Source of the DNA: Ferruginibacter sp. | Lineage (GTDB): Bacteria > Bacteroidota > Bacteroidia > Chitinophagales > Chitinophagaceae | NCBI GenBank assembly: GCA_030655145.1 | Contig: JAURWD010000219.1 | Location: 1-42,059 of the forward strand | Reading direction: 5' to 3' | Length of the DNA stretch: 42,059 bases | Made by a program: the position numbers and the translations under genes | Notes under the pieces: model-generated | Told to the model about the DNA's origin: nothing | The model's database searches: none | The model's input: the letters and a program-made list of their open reading frames with translations, nothing else | Part shown: piece by piece, positions 19,553-28,934 of the stretch | How positions within the stretch are numbered: position 1 is the first letter of the stretch | Layout of the letters: each line of letters begins with the position of its first letter

Positions 19553-21631
19553 TTATTTCATGACGGGAAAAGCTGAGATCCGCAGTTTAGCGGCACCCAT
19601 CGGTATCAACTCAATGGATTCCTCTTTTGTTGTTGCTGCAACCGGGCTTTGCGGTAACACGTCACAGAGGCCGTTCTTATCCAGGATCCACTCCGGAATG
19701 ATCTTGCCTTTCGCTTTTAAAATAAATGGGACCGTCTCCTGGGTGAATGGGAACTTTCCGGCGGGCCAGGGGCGCTTTACTAACTCAAACTGTTGTTCGA
19801 GTGGCTGATCGGTTAAACTTAAACCGTAGTTCCACATGCTTGCCGGGTATATCTCGTAACTAGGCCATTTAGATTGATCGACATTTGCCTGCCATTTCGA
19901 ATCCCCGATCGCCGACTTTTTACTGTCCATCTGTTGATAACTTTCGGCGATTTTAAGGGAGAAGGTCAAAGGGCCATAATTTATGCTGACACTGTTCTTA
20001 TTTTTCGTCCAGGTATCCTTACTCAATCTCATGGGTAGACGCAGTTCGACCAGGTCGCCATCTTTCCAGCTGCGCTCTATCCTTGCGTAAGAACCGGCAT
20101 CAAAGGCAGTAGCTTGCGCAACCCCATTGATGACCACCCCGGCATTCTTGCACCAGGCCGGTATGCGGAGGTAAAGCGGAAAAGCCGTGGTTGATTTGGT
20201 CTTGACGGTGATCTTAATATTTTCGTCAAATGGATAATTGGTGGCTTGGATTAGCGTGACCAGCGAACCGGTACCCTTCCCCACCCTGGCAGTAACCTCG
20301 CTGCTGTTGTACAACAGTGCGGCAATTCCATTATCGGGGGAAGCCATCCAGAGATGTTCTGCATAGTACGGCCATCCCATGGACTGATTGTGCTGGCAAC
20401 ACCTGCTGCTGAAAGGATTCATCATCAAAAACGGCCCTTCGTTTTGAATGCCTGGCGCATGATTCCGGCTATCACTTACCACCATGTTCGGCGCAGTGAG
20501 GTAGCGCAGTCCACGGAAGTCGGGCATTACCGCAGCCGGGTAAGTATTGAACGCAACGTTCTCGCAATGATCGGCCCACATGGGATCACCGGTGATACCG
20601 GTCAACAATTCGTCGGACACCATTTGCTCAACCATACCACAGGTTTCCACAGCCTGGCGGGGATCATCAAATCCTTTCCTTGCGTTCTCATCAGCACCAA
20701 ACATTCCGCCGGGCACTTGCCCGTATAGTTGACGCACCAGGTGAAAATTATTGTAGGTATCCCTTAAAAAACTGCTGTCCTTCGCCTGCATGTACCAGGT
20801 TGCGGGTTCGCGAAAACATTGTGCAATATTCACGTTGTGCCAGTTGGGCAGGCTGGTTGACTGCGACCAGTCCGCCGTATTGCGATGAACTTTTGCAGCC
20901 AGGTCAAGCAGCCATTTATCACCTGTGCGATTGTAGAGCCAATAGATGCTGTATAGGTTGTCACCACCGCGACTATTCTCCCAATAGATCTTGAGTAGCT
21001 TTTGATCAGGCACGTTCATTTGCCACTGGAAATATTTTGTCATAAAAGGAAGGACGCGGGGATCATTGCTGAATTCATAGTAAGATTGCATGGTCCAAAG
21101 CATCAGCATGTTTGGCCAGAGGTCTGGCGTTTTCCCTTTGTTATCCTGGTGTTCGTTCTCTACAACCCTTGGCCCGAAATAGCCATTTGGTTGTTGACTT
21201 TGAAAGACTTTCTCTAACCACAATTTTGTTTCGGCAATCACCTGCTCATCCTTCAACACGTAGCCGAGGTTGCCATATCCTTTTAACCAATACGGCACTT
21301 CTTCCCAGCCATGGTCTCCGTCACCGGTACCACTAAACCAGGCATTGTCCTTTTTTTCAAGCCAGGCACTGATCTCGCCAAGCTTGCCTGTTAAGCCGTC
21401 TCGTTGCAACTCAAGGTATTTTTTTATCCAGCCCTCCGGGCGAATAGCCCCAACCGGTAGTTTGATAAATGACAATGGTGTAAGCGGAGCCCTGTTGCCT
21501 GTGTAGAACTTATTAACCGAGCTGGTCGCCGGCCTCTTGATGTTAGTGACAGCGGTCGTTTGCGTGCTGGCAGTATTGCCCGAGAAACAGAGGACACAAA
21601 GTAGGACAAGCACGGAAGAAAATGATCTCAT
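19553..21631 (-). CDS. GH127-type (DUF1680) glycoside hydrolase, candidate beta-L-arabinofuranosidase
   Basis: A 692-residue secreted enzyme with a signal peptide (residues 1 to about 24). An alpha/alpha barrel spans about residues 50-430, and beta-sandwich domains follow. The family's Zn-thiolate site is visible: E329 and C331 in VETCGM, and C411-C412 in SRCCQHN. These match E338, C340, C417 and C418 of B. longum HypBA1 in order and nearly in spacing, with C411 as the probable nucleophile. E315 in GADEN could be the acid/base. In HypBA1 the pair is followed by proline-rich sequence, whereas here it is QHN, so subfamily or specificity may differ (GH127 or GH146-like). It lies 276 bases downstream of a LacI gene on the same strand and is probably part of the neighbouring glycan locus. 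Confidence 0.83.
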   Translation of the reverse strand: MRSFSSVLVLLCVLCFSGNTASTQTTAVTNIKRPATSSVNKFYTGNRAPLTPLSFIKLPVGAIRPEGWIKKYLELQRDGLTGKLGEISAWLEKKDNAWFSGTGDGDHGWEEVPYWLKGYGNLGYVLKDEQVIAETKLWLEKVFQSQQPNGYFGPRVVENEHQDNKGKTPDLWPNMLMLWTMQSYYEFSNDPRVLPFMTKYFQWQMNVPDQKLLKIYWENSRGGDNLYSIYWLYNRTGDKWLLDLAAKVHRNTADWSQSTSLPNWHNVNIAQCFREPATWYMQAKDSSFLRDTYNNFHLVRQLYGQVPGGMFGADENARKGFDDPRQAVETCGMVEQMVSDELLTGITGDPMWADHCENVAFNTYPAAVMPDFRGLRYLTAPNMVVSDSRNHAPGIQNEGPFLMMNPFSSRCCQHNQSMGWPYYAEHLWMASPDNGIAALLYNSSEVTARVGKGTGSLVTLIQATNYPFDENIKITVKTKSTTAFPLYLRIPAWCKNAGVVINGVAQATAFDAGSYARIERSWKDGDLVELRLPMRLSKDTWTKNKNSVSINYGPLTFSLKIAESYQQMDSKKSAIGDSKWQANVDQSKWPSYEIYPASMWNYGLSLTDQPLEQQFELVKRPWPAGKFPFTQETVPFILKAKGKIIPEWILDKNGLCDVLPQSPVAATTKEESIELIPMGAAKLRISAFPVMK

Positions 21632-21907
21632 ATAGCTTAAAGTATTTAGTCGGCAAACTGCCTGGCCGGTTGAATAAATTTGAATGCATCGTTACAGCTG
21701 AGCGTCTTTGCTTCGAACAGCCTTTCGGCGATATTGATATTGATCGAAATAAGTTTTTCTTTGTTGCCCTGGGCATTGATCACACATCGCTTTACGTTGT
21801 TGATACATCTTCATACCAAATGTATTCCGTTCCTTTTAATTCAATCATTGAATGTGAGCAACCGACCCATCACCTGGATTTAGCAAAAACGTCCCTGGCC
21901 AGCGCGG

Positions 21908-22948
21908 CTAAGCTCCGTAATTTTTTATGCTTGACTGGCGACAGATCAATTCCGGTTCCAGTACCAGCCGGGTGGGCTGCTGATCGGCGCCGTCTCTTTT
22001 ATTCATCACATTAAAAAATAAATTCGCAGCTTCCTGCCCCATACGAACTGTTTGCTGACTCACTGTTGACAAGGTAGGCGTAATGTACTCTCCAAAAGGT
22101 TCATTGGCAAAGCCGATCAAGGCGATCTCATCAGGAATTTTCCGGTTGGCTTCTTTGATAGATTGCATGGCGCCAAGCGCAGTAAAGTCTTCCACCGCAA
22201 AGACAGCATCGGGAATGCGCGGCAGGGCGAGTAATTTTTTCATACACTCGCGGCCGGAGTCAATGCTGATCTTACCATATACGATCAGGTCATCATCTAC
22301 CTGGATGCCATGAACATTCAGTGCATCGATGTAACCTTTGAGGCGTTGATTAAATATGTTGACGTGTTGCTGACCACCGATGTGGGCGATGCGCTTGCAA
22401 CCTTGCTTCACCAGGTGCGAGGTAGCCGCAAAGGCGCCGGCATAATCATCAACTACGACGGAGGAAACGCCGAGGGTGTCTACTACGCGATCAAAAAGTA
22501 CCAGCGGCACACCACGCTTTTTTATTTCGCGGTAATGATCAAGGTTAATGGTATCCTTGGAAATGGAGGCCAATACGCCATCGACCTGCGACTGCAGGAA
22601 AGTTTGAACGCCGCGCTTTTCATATTCGTAGAGTTCACTTGTTTGATAGATGAGTACGTTGTAATGATTTGTGCTCGCCACACTTTCTATCCCGTGAATC
22701 ACCGATCCAAAAAAACTTATTTCGGCGCTGGGAATGATGACCCCGATGATATTTGATTTTCCTGACCGGAGAGAAGAGGCGATCTTGTTTGGCTGGTAAT
22801 GAAGTTTGTCCGCCGTTTGACGCACCGTTTTTTTCGTGGCCTCACTGATCGCCGGGTGGTTGCTCAATGCCCGCGACACCGTAGCAGCGGTGATGTTTAG
22901 CTCCCGGGCAATATCCATTAAGGTGACTTTGAGAATGGCTTCACTCAT
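21908..22948 (-). CDS. LacI-family transcriptional regulator of the glycan locus
   Basis: A 346-residue regulator. The helix-turn-helix is MDIARELNITAATVSRALSNHP (split here as MDIARELNIT and AATVSRALSN, about residues 11-30), with the hinge helix around PNKIASSLRSGKS. The sugar-binding-protein-like domain has IIGVIIPS, LVLFDRVV and IALIGFANEPFGEYITP. Length is typical. It is encoded between the GH5-like gene and GH127, all on one strand, so it is well placed to control this locus. A LacI-type palindrome lies in the susC leader (36911-36924) and is its best candidate operator; that link is inference. Confidence 0.94.
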   Translation of the reverse strand: MSEAILKVTLMDIARELNITAATVSRALSNHPAISEATKKTVRQTADKLHYQPNKIASSLRSGKSNIIGVIIPSAEISFFGSVIHGIESVASTNHYNVLIYQTSELYEYEKRGVQTFLQSQVDGVLASISKDTINLDHYREIKKRGVPLVLFDRVVDTLGVSSVVVDDYAGAFAATSHLVKQGCKRIAHIGGQQHVNIFNQRLKGYIDALNVHGIQVDDDLIVYGKISIDSGRECMKKLLALPRIPDAVFAVEDFTALGAMQSIKEANRKIPDEIALIGFANEPFGEYITPTLSTVSQQTVRMGQEAANLFFNVMNKRDGADQQPTRLVLEPELICRQSSIKNYGA

Positions 22949-23079
22949 TGAACCCGGTTGAAATAAAAAAGGTGTTGTGTTTCATTAAAAGTGAAATATG
23001 GTGAACTACACCGTAGCATACCAGGTACGGGTTTTCTGTGCTTCCGCGCAGACCGGAATTATCTTAAACATTTTTGAAA

Positions 23080-23106
23080 TAAATCCAGTGTAGACACACC
23101 GGATTT
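23080..23106 (-). terminator. Candidate terminator of the GH2-to-GH5-like operon
   Basis: On the minus strand there is an 11-bp stem with a 4-base loop (arms 23096-23106 and 23081-23091). Its one non-Watson-Crick pair becomes a G-U wobble only in the minus-strand RNA. It is followed by ATTTC, a weak U tract, and lies about 40 bases after the stop of the last operon gene. Confidence 0.45.
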
Positions 23107-23144
23107 TGAACGTGCGATTGCTATATGTAAAAAGATAATACGGT

Positions 23145-24233
23145 TTATTGATTGAGCTTTTTTATCAAGTTCACTTCATCTTCCCGGTAGGCTGTTCCAT
23201 CTTTTTTGAAGATGTCATGAAACCATTCCGTTGGCTGGCTTCCGTCAGCAAGCGGTGTATCCCAGGCATAAATGGTGTTGCTCTTACCGTCTACAAATCC
23301 CCAGTTGATGGCGCCAACTTTTTTTGTTTTAAGCATCGGCAAAACGGTTGCAAAACGACTGTTCCGCGTCCTCGCCATGTACTCGGTGCAGATGAGCGGT
23401 TTTCCATTTGCTTTTAATACATCAATAACCTGGCGGTGGAGGGAAGCTTCCTGGTAATCGTGGTAGGTGATGATATCTGAATTCATCAACTGGAACGCAT
23501 TCAGGTTCTCCAGGTTCCAGGCCCACAACCCTGCGGACACAGGCTGGGAAGGATTCACTTCTCTTGCCCATTGAAATATTTTCTTTAATAACGGTAACGA
23601 TGAATCGCCCTTGCTGTTATTGCCCGGTTCGTTGTACAGGTCCCAAAGTAAAATTCTTTTGTCCTGCGAAAAATGGGTGAGCACATCCTTCACATATTTC
23701 TCAAGACCGGGGAAAGTTGTGGTGTCGTAGGTAGACGGTTGGCCCGGATCCTGTACCCAGCCGGAATTGTGAACACCGGGCTTTGGATCAGGCTGCTTGC
23801 CGGCTTTCGGTTCTTTATTCCAGCAATCATCAAAAAAAACAAACATCGGCTGGATCTTGTGCTTCGCCGAAATGGCGAGAAATTCTTCCATTCTCTTTTT
23901 AAAGCCAGAAGGATCTTCTTTCCATGCCAGGGAATGCAGGAAGACCCGCATGGTGTTGAAACCGATCGCTTCGGCCCAACCCAATTCCTTGTCGATCTGC
24001 GCAGGATCGAAACTCGCAGCCTGCCACATTTCCAACTGGTTGATCGCGTTTGCATTAATGTAATTGGCGCCGGTGATCCAGTCATGTTCCTTATACCAGG
24101 CCTGCGCTTTTTCCGCGGACCAGACTTTGCCGATTTCCGCAACAGGGGTTACTTGTCTTTTGTTTTTTTGGGCCTGCACAGCCGTGCCAGAAACCAATAA
24201 AAAGACGAGGAGAAAATGAATTCGTTTCAGCAT
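23145..24233 (-). CDS. Secreted clan-A glycoside hydrolase, GH5-like
   Basis: A 362-residue protein with a signal peptide (ending VQAQ, about residue 22). A single TIM barrel fills the rest. The acid/base is E202 in LYNEPGN after strand 4, and the nucleophile is E284 in ICTEYMAR after strand 7. NTMRVFLH near residue 93 and HDYQEAS near 258 are other clan landmarks. This fits endo- or exo-acting beta-glycosidases of GH5 or a close clan GH-A family; the exact family and substrate cannot be read here. It is the last of four closely spaced minus-strand genes, 44 bases after the DUF4965 gene. Confidence 0.82.
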   Translation of the reverse strand: MLKRIHFLLVFLLVSGTAVQAQKNKRQVTPVAEIGKVWSAEKAQAWYKEHDWITGANYINANAINQLEMWQAASFDPAQIDKELGWAEAIGFNTMRVFLHSLAWKEDPSGFKKRMEEFLAISAKHKIQPMFVFFDDCWNKEPKAGKQPDPKPGVHNSGWVQDPGQPSTYDTTTFPGLEKYVKDVLTHFSQDKRILLWDLYNEPGNNSKGDSSLPLLKKIFQWAREVNPSQPVSAGLWAWNLENLNAFQLMNSDIITYHDYQEASLHRQVIDVLKANGKPLICTEYMARTRNSRFATVLPMLKTKKVGAINWGFVDGKSNTIYAWDTPLADGSQPTEWFHDIFKKDGTAYREDEVNLIKKLNQ

Positions 24234-24277
24234 TGATCGTGTTTGATTTCGTGAAAATTTTGGGTAAGCCTCGCTGC

Positions 24278-26725
24278 CTATTTTTTAAATTTTTGTTCCA
24301 GCACTTTAATGTAATAACCACCTACCACACTCCGGGCCTGGAAACCGACCATTTTTCCCGTGGTGGTTTGATGCCAGTCACTGATCGGTACGTTCGAACT
24401 CGTTTCTGTAGCATATTTAAACATGGGATCAACGAGGGCGTGAAAGTCTTGCTGGTTGCTCGCCATCGCTGAAGTCCAGAGCACCCAATCTGATTTTGTA
24501 TACGTCGCCCTGCTATCGAGGGGCAGGCCAAACTGGTTTTGTTTTGTTAAGTAATACTTGATCTCTTTGTCAAATACTTCCTGTGGAAAATAATTCATGC
24601 CCAATACTTTGTCCCATACCAGGTTGTACTTCTGGCTCCAGGTTCCTTTTTTATCAAAGGTCAGCGCATAGTGGTCACCGTCATCTGCCATTTGCATCCA
24701 CCGGGTCACCATATCTTTTGTTAACTGGTTGTACTTTTCAGCGGTATCCCGTGCACCCAGTTGTTCTGCGATCCGGGTATATCCACCAAGGGCGACGATC
24801 GCTTTCAATGAAAGATTCGCGTTACGTGCCAGGTGGCCCGCAAAATCATCCGTACAAAGTTGATTGGCTGGATCAAACCCTTCACGACTCAAAAAACCGG
24901 CCCAGGTATTCAACGTTTTCCAGTGTTTTTTTGCGTAGGATGGATTGCCCTCTGCTTTAACAATGGCGGCCGTCAGGATGACCATGTTACCACATTCTTC
25001 TACCGGCATGTCTTCGCCGTAGGTTTGACCGTTCGCAAGCGGATAGGTGCCGAGGTCATGCGCCGGGAACGGCTTTGGCCATTTTCCACTTTCGCTGTAA
25101 TAATAAATCCCATTCATCATGCCTTTCAGCAATTCAGGATTGTAAGCGAGGTACAAGGGAGCTGATGGGTAGGTGATGTCAACAGTGTTGATGGAGCCGT
25201 TGCTATAATTTTCTTTCGACAGGAAAAGGATCTCGCCCTGCGGACTTTTAACCAGTTTATGTGCGGATATGCTTTGCCGGTAGGCCAGCTCACATAGCTT
25301 TGCATACTTCTCCCCTCCTGCCTTCAGTGCATCGCTGTAGATCATTTTATCTATCGCTTTACATTTCCTGATGATCGTCGCGTATTCTTTGTGTGCCAGG
25401 GAGAGTTGTTGCTCGATGGTTGATCCACCTAGTTTCCACCAGGGTTTAAGGTTCGTACCAAAGTATTGAATTGAATACAGGTCATCATAGCCGATAAGAA
25501 AAAGCTGTTCTTTACTTGCTGATCCTACCTCACCCATTTTTATGGTCGTGTTCAACAAGAGACGTTTACCCGTTGCTGATTTCTTGGTTTGGGCAGCGAA
25601 GGCATCCGCTTGTTGATCGACAGATGAAATTGCTTGCTGCACTGCTGAACCGGTTGGCACAGCAACATACATATGACCCCAGTCGATCCTAAGGTCATCG
25701 CCTTTCTTTTGCAATACCGGCTGCGCCGTTGTGCCGGCTTTTAAAATAGACAACCCATTCGCAGCGTATTGATTGGCTTTAACTTCCTGTGATGGCGTAT
25801 TTGTAGCAATGTCCGTTGAAGCGCCGAGGTAGAGTTGCACATCATGACTTGCACCGTCATTCGACTTCACTTTAGCGCTGATATATGAAACCGGGCGGGC
25901 TAAAACATCAAGCTCATTGATCAACAGTGGCGACGTAAACGTCAACGCCAGGTCAACTTTACTGCAGGTGAAATCGTAAGTTGTTTGTGTGGCAGTCAAT
26001 TCAAGTTTATTCTGGATGGCGGTTTGAATATTGGCGCTCTTTGTTTCTTTTGGTTCTTCTACGATGCCGGCGTCAAGCCAGGCGCCACCTACGTTATTGG
26101 TAACATGAATTGCAAGTAAGCTTTTTCCTTTCTTGAGGTTGTTCTTTATTTCATCACTGATAGGCAGGTAAATAAATTTACCGGTGAAGCCTTTGGTTTT
26201 ATATAATTGCTGACCGTTGAGGTAAACCTCTACATCATCATCGTGCTGAAGTTTCAAAAAAAGTTTGTGAAAACCGGACTGCGTAATGTTGATCTCGCGG
26301 CGTACCCAAATGTCTTTAGAGAGCCACATGGTTTTTGAAATAGACTTGTTGTCGCCAAATGGCCCGATGCCTTTCTTCCAGTGTTTGTCATCAAAACCGG
26401 CATTCATCCAGCCTTCGCCCGGATCGGTTTCGGTGTAGTTTGCCGCATAGTTCAGATCGTCCCCGGCGGGTACGATCGTTTTATAAATTTTAGAAGCGTT
26501 ACCCAGGAACCGATAAATCGCTCCATCCACTTTGATCATGCCAACAAGAGAATGGTCCGTACCTGTCCAGTGTTTCGTTGGCGAGGCGGCAAGATCATCC
26601 GTGGTTGACCAGATGCTAAAATAAGGATCATGCGTGATCAGCGGGTATGCAGGCGCCTTGGTGCTTTGCGCAAAAATCAATACCGCATGTAAGACAAGAA
26701 CTAAGGTGCCAATAATTTTTTTCAT
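24278..26725 (-). CDS. DUF4964/DUF5127/DUF4965/DUF1793 protein, glutaminase A-like
   Basis: An 815-residue secreted protein with a signal peptide of about 20 residues. Regions in order: DUF4964-like start (PLITHDPYFSIWS, about 25-80); a jelly-roll with the GH2-like sequence VRREINI...VEVYLNGQQLY (about 100-224); DUF5127 (about 235-470); and DUF4965/DUF1793 six-hairpin-like helical parts to the end (LAYNPELLKGMMNG, LCTDDFAGHLARNANLSLKAI). Fungal relatives are annotated as glutaminase A. The Bacteroidota members usually sit in glycan loci, so glycosidase activity is as likely as amidase activity. It sits third in the four-gene operon, 47 bases after the PHP-like gene, with a hairpin between them. 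Confidence 0.82.
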   Translation of the reverse strand: MKKIIGTLVLVLHAVLIFAQSTKAPAYPLITHDPYFSIWSTTDDLAASPTKHWTGTDHSLVGMIKVDGAIYRFLGNASKIYKTIVPAGDDLNYAANYTETDPGEGWMNAGFDDKHWKKGIGPFGDNKSISKTMWLSKDIWVRREINITQSGFHKLFLKLQHDDDVEVYLNGQQLYKTKGFTGKFIYLPISDEIKNNLKKGKSLLAIHVTNNVGGAWLDAGIVEEPKETKSANIQTAIQNKLELTATQTTYDFTCSKVDLALTFTSPLLINELDVLARPVSYISAKVKSNDGASHDVQLYLGASTDIATNTPSQEVKANQYAANGLSILKAGTTAQPVLQKKGDDLRIDWGHMYVAVPTGSAVQQAISSVDQQADAFAAQTKKSATGKRLLLNTTIKMGEVGSASKEQLFLIGYDDLYSIQYFGTNLKPWWKLGGSTIEQQLSLAHKEYATIIRKCKAIDKMIYSDALKAGGEKYAKLCELAYRQSISAHKLVKSPQGEILFLSKENYSNGSINTVDITYPSAPLYLAYNPELLKGMMNGIYYYSESGKWPKPFPAHDLGTYPLANGQTYGEDMPVEECGNMVILTAAIVKAEGNPSYAKKHWKTLNTWAGFLSREGFDPANQLCTDDFAGHLARNANLSLKAIVALGGYTRIAEQLGARDTAEKYNQLTKDMVTRWMQMADDGDHYALTFDKKGTWSQKYNLVWDKVLGMNYFPQEVFDKEIKYYLTKQNQFGLPLDSRATYTKSDWVLWTSAMASNQQDFHALVDPMFKYATETSSNVPISDWHQTTTGKMVGFQARSVVGGYYIKVLEQKFKK

Positions 26726-26753
26726 GTTGAAGACTGTTTATTTTTTTTTGAGA

Positions 26754-26773
26754 ACCAGCCCAGGCGGGCTGGT
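26754..26773 (-). repeat. Perfect hairpin abutting the stop of the PHP-like gene
   Basis: ACCAGCCC (26754-26761) and GGGCTGGT (26766-26773) form a perfect 8-bp stem with a 4-base loop that starts inside the upstream stop codon. On the transcribed strand A-rich rather than U-rich sequence follows, so it does not look like a terminator. It may stabilise or attenuate the operon mRNA. Confidence 0.6.
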
Positions 26774-28860
26774 CAGAAGCTTTTATGATCGATCCAAACC
26801 TGTTGTGTAAATGCACCGTTTGCTGCCACGTCCCATAACTCCAGGCGCATCCATTTCCTATTAGCCAATGTTGTATTGAAGCGGAATACTTTTTTTCCAA
26901 AGGCATTTGTTTCATTGAGGTTGATCCGCTCCCGATACACTTGCGAACCATCTCCTGAAATAATTTCTGCATAATTCAATGGGAAAGTCCAATCGGCTTC
27001 TACTACAATCGTTGCTTTACCATCAGCTCCCAGCGCAATCGTTTCGCCAGCGCCTTTCCCATTGACTTTAAATGACGGCAATAAAACTTCACCGGTTGAA
27101 ACAAAAAACTTTCCCTGGCTCATGGCATCCAGCACAGGCGCCCAGCCATCCGCATATTTGGGCAACGCGTCTAATTGCAAATAATTTACATTTAAATGAG
27201 CATACATTTCATTTTCCGGTTCTACTGAAAACAAGTCGGCTTCAGCGATCACATGCTTTTTAAAACCCCAGTTTGACATATCATCCATAAGGTCAAGCAC
27301 GCGCTTTCCCAGCTTTGGTTGCGACAGATCCGCAGGCATCGCTTTCCAGGCTGCACCAAAGAAGCGGGGCGATTTAAAAAAGTTCTCGTCCTTATATTTA
27401 TCCGGGAAACCCGTAGATCCTTTTGTTCTTGCATGCGCCGTCCAGGAAAGACCATTTTCTTTTTCTAACAGCTCCAACATTTCAGCTGCATTCCCGATGC
27501 GGTAAACTTTACCATAGACGCTATCCATCGTAACCATCGGCTCTTCCGGCTTTCGCGACATGATCCAATAAACCGGCTTTGGAAAAAACTGCATCCAGTG
27601 GCCACCAAAAAATTCATTGGGTTCTTCACCAGGTAAGAGGAGCAATTTATTATCCGAGAACTTACGGCAAACTTCAAAAAGTGTTTTTAATTCCTGCAGC
27701 CGTAGTAAGGCCGGGCCTTTCGGATGTGCCGAGTAATGAAACTCCCCGAGGTGAACGATGTCAATTCCGGATTGCTTAAAAACGTTCACAAAATTTGGAA
27801 TGCCCGGCTTCTCTTTACCCGGCACCACGACGTTCATCACATATTCATTGTGAAAATGACTCGACATGGTTTTATAACCGGCTACAGGCTTATACGAATC
27901 ATCATGTGTAAACCGCTTCACACTGGCAACAGTTTGTTCCACCGTCCCTGCATTTAGCAGGCAGAAGAAATTCAGGCGCTGCGCTGTACCGGGCGGAGCA
28001 TTGAACCAGGGCACCCAACGCCGATCACCCATCAGGTCCTGGCGAATGCCAATTCCATATCCATCCAGCATTTTGCGGTAGCGCGGGCCATGCCAGGTGA
28101 ACTTTAAGTTGAAGGCCTCATCTAATGGGTAAAAGTACTGGTGGGGCGCCGGAAATACTGCCAGGTTTCCTCCCTTACTAACACCTACGACCATGCGATA
28201 TTTCACCGCCAGGTTTTCACTGCTGTCTTGTAATATTGAACCCGACTGTAATTGATCTTTTGTATCCGTCCAGCTGATTTTTTCCCAAAGGTTAGTTTTG
28301 TTAACCAGCCCCGCATCATAGATAATTGCGGTTGAATCCACCGGCGTCGCCATCACGGCTGCGATGTTTATTAATGGGCTTCCGTCGTAAGCGGTGATCT
28401 CTATTGATCCGGTAAAGTCTCCAGCACGCACGCTACCGATCTTTATCACGGTACGGCTGCCTTCACTAACGACAGCGAATGAGCGCTTTTTTAATACCAC
28501 CGGGTAAGACTGGTGCGGAAGCTTACTTGTTCTGTCGAAAAAAATATTCCAGCCATTTTGAGAAACCAGGTCTCTTTTACCGACTGTGAGAAGAAACGCG
28601 GGATCAAGGCTAATTCCCATCTCTTTCACAGTTCCAGAGCGAATTAACTGGATGCTTTTTATGAGCGGGTTTGAAGGATCAAGGTCAAATACCAGTCGCC
28701 CCACTTCATCCTGGCCGGTAGGCCAGTTCACTGTTAAAGCCCGTCGCTGTATTGAAACAGTACCACCAGGTCTCCTATTAAACTTCGAAACATCAACAGC
28801 TACCTGCGCCTGAACCAGGTTACCGGCACTCACCAAAAGAATAAGAATGTATTTTTTCAT
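26773..28860 (-). CDS. Secreted CehA/McbA-like PHP-superfamily metallohydrolase
   Basis: A 695-residue protein with a signal peptide (ending LVQAQ, about residue 19). The first about 320 residues look like beta-sandwich domains with no motif I know. Then come candidate metal ligands of a PHP-type barrel: H335 and H337 (SHFHNEY), E373 and H375 (GEFHYSAH), E412/E413 (LLPGEEPN), H476 (WTAHAR) and D542 (AEADLF). The end of the barrel, APVLDAMSQGKFFVSTGEV (about 574-591), resembles the GRxFVTTG segment near the end of CehA-type proteins. An Ig-like C-terminal domain follows. CehA/McbA relatives hydrolyse phosphate or aryl esters, but the substrate here is unknown. It lies between GH2 (74 bases) and the DUF4965 gene (47 bases). 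The assignment rests on motifs only. Confidence 0.6.
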   Translation of the reverse strand: MKKYILILLVSAGNLVQAQVAVDVSKFNRRPGGTVSIQRRALTVNWPTGQDEVGRLVFDLDPSNPLIKSIQLIRSGTVKEMGISLDPAFLLTVGKRDLVSQNGWNIFFDRTSKLPHQSYPVVLKKRSFAVVSEGSRTVIKIGSVRAGDFTGSIEITAYDGSPLINIAAVMATPVDSTAIIYDAGLVNKTNLWEKISWTDTKDQLQSGSILQDSSENLAVKYRMVVGVSKGGNLAVFPAPHQYFYPLDEAFNLKFTWHGPRYRKMLDGYGIGIRQDLMGDRRWVPWFNAPPGTAQRLNFFCLLNAGTVEQTVASVKRFTHDDSYKPVAGYKTMSSHFHNEYVMNVVVPGKEKPGIPNFVNVFKQSGIDIVHLGEFHYSAHPKGPALLRLQELKTLFEVCRKFSDNKLLLLPGEEPNEFFGGHWMQFFPKPVYWIMSRKPEEPMVTMDSVYGKVYRIGNAAEMLELLEKENGLSWTAHARTKGSTGFPDKYKDENFFKSPRFFGAAWKAMPADLSQPKLGKRVLDLMDDMSNWGFKKHVIAEADLFSVEPENEMYAHLNVNYLQLDALPKYADGWAPVLDAMSQGKFFVSTGEVLLPSFKVNGKGAGETIALGADGKATIVVEADWTFPLNYAEIISGDGSQVYRERINLNETNAFGKKVFRFNTTLANRKWMRLELWDVAANGAFTQQVWIDHKSF

Positions 28861-28934
28861 TAACTGCTTGCCAACCAGGTTAGGATAGACGATTGATTGA
28901 AGAGATGGTATTAACGATTGGTGCGTGGGGCGTT

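Noticed and set aside
21622..22014. 130-codon plus-strand frame between GH127 and LacI
   Set aside because: It overlaps the LacI 3' end, spans the GH127 leader on the opposite strand, and has no recognisable domain; it reads like antisense sequence.
22310..22756. 148-codon plus-strand frame inside the LacI gene
   Set aside because: It is fully antisense to a clear LacI-family protein.
23673..24200. 175-codon plus-strand frame inside the GH5-like gene
   Set aside because: It is antisense to a clear glycosidase and has no domain features.
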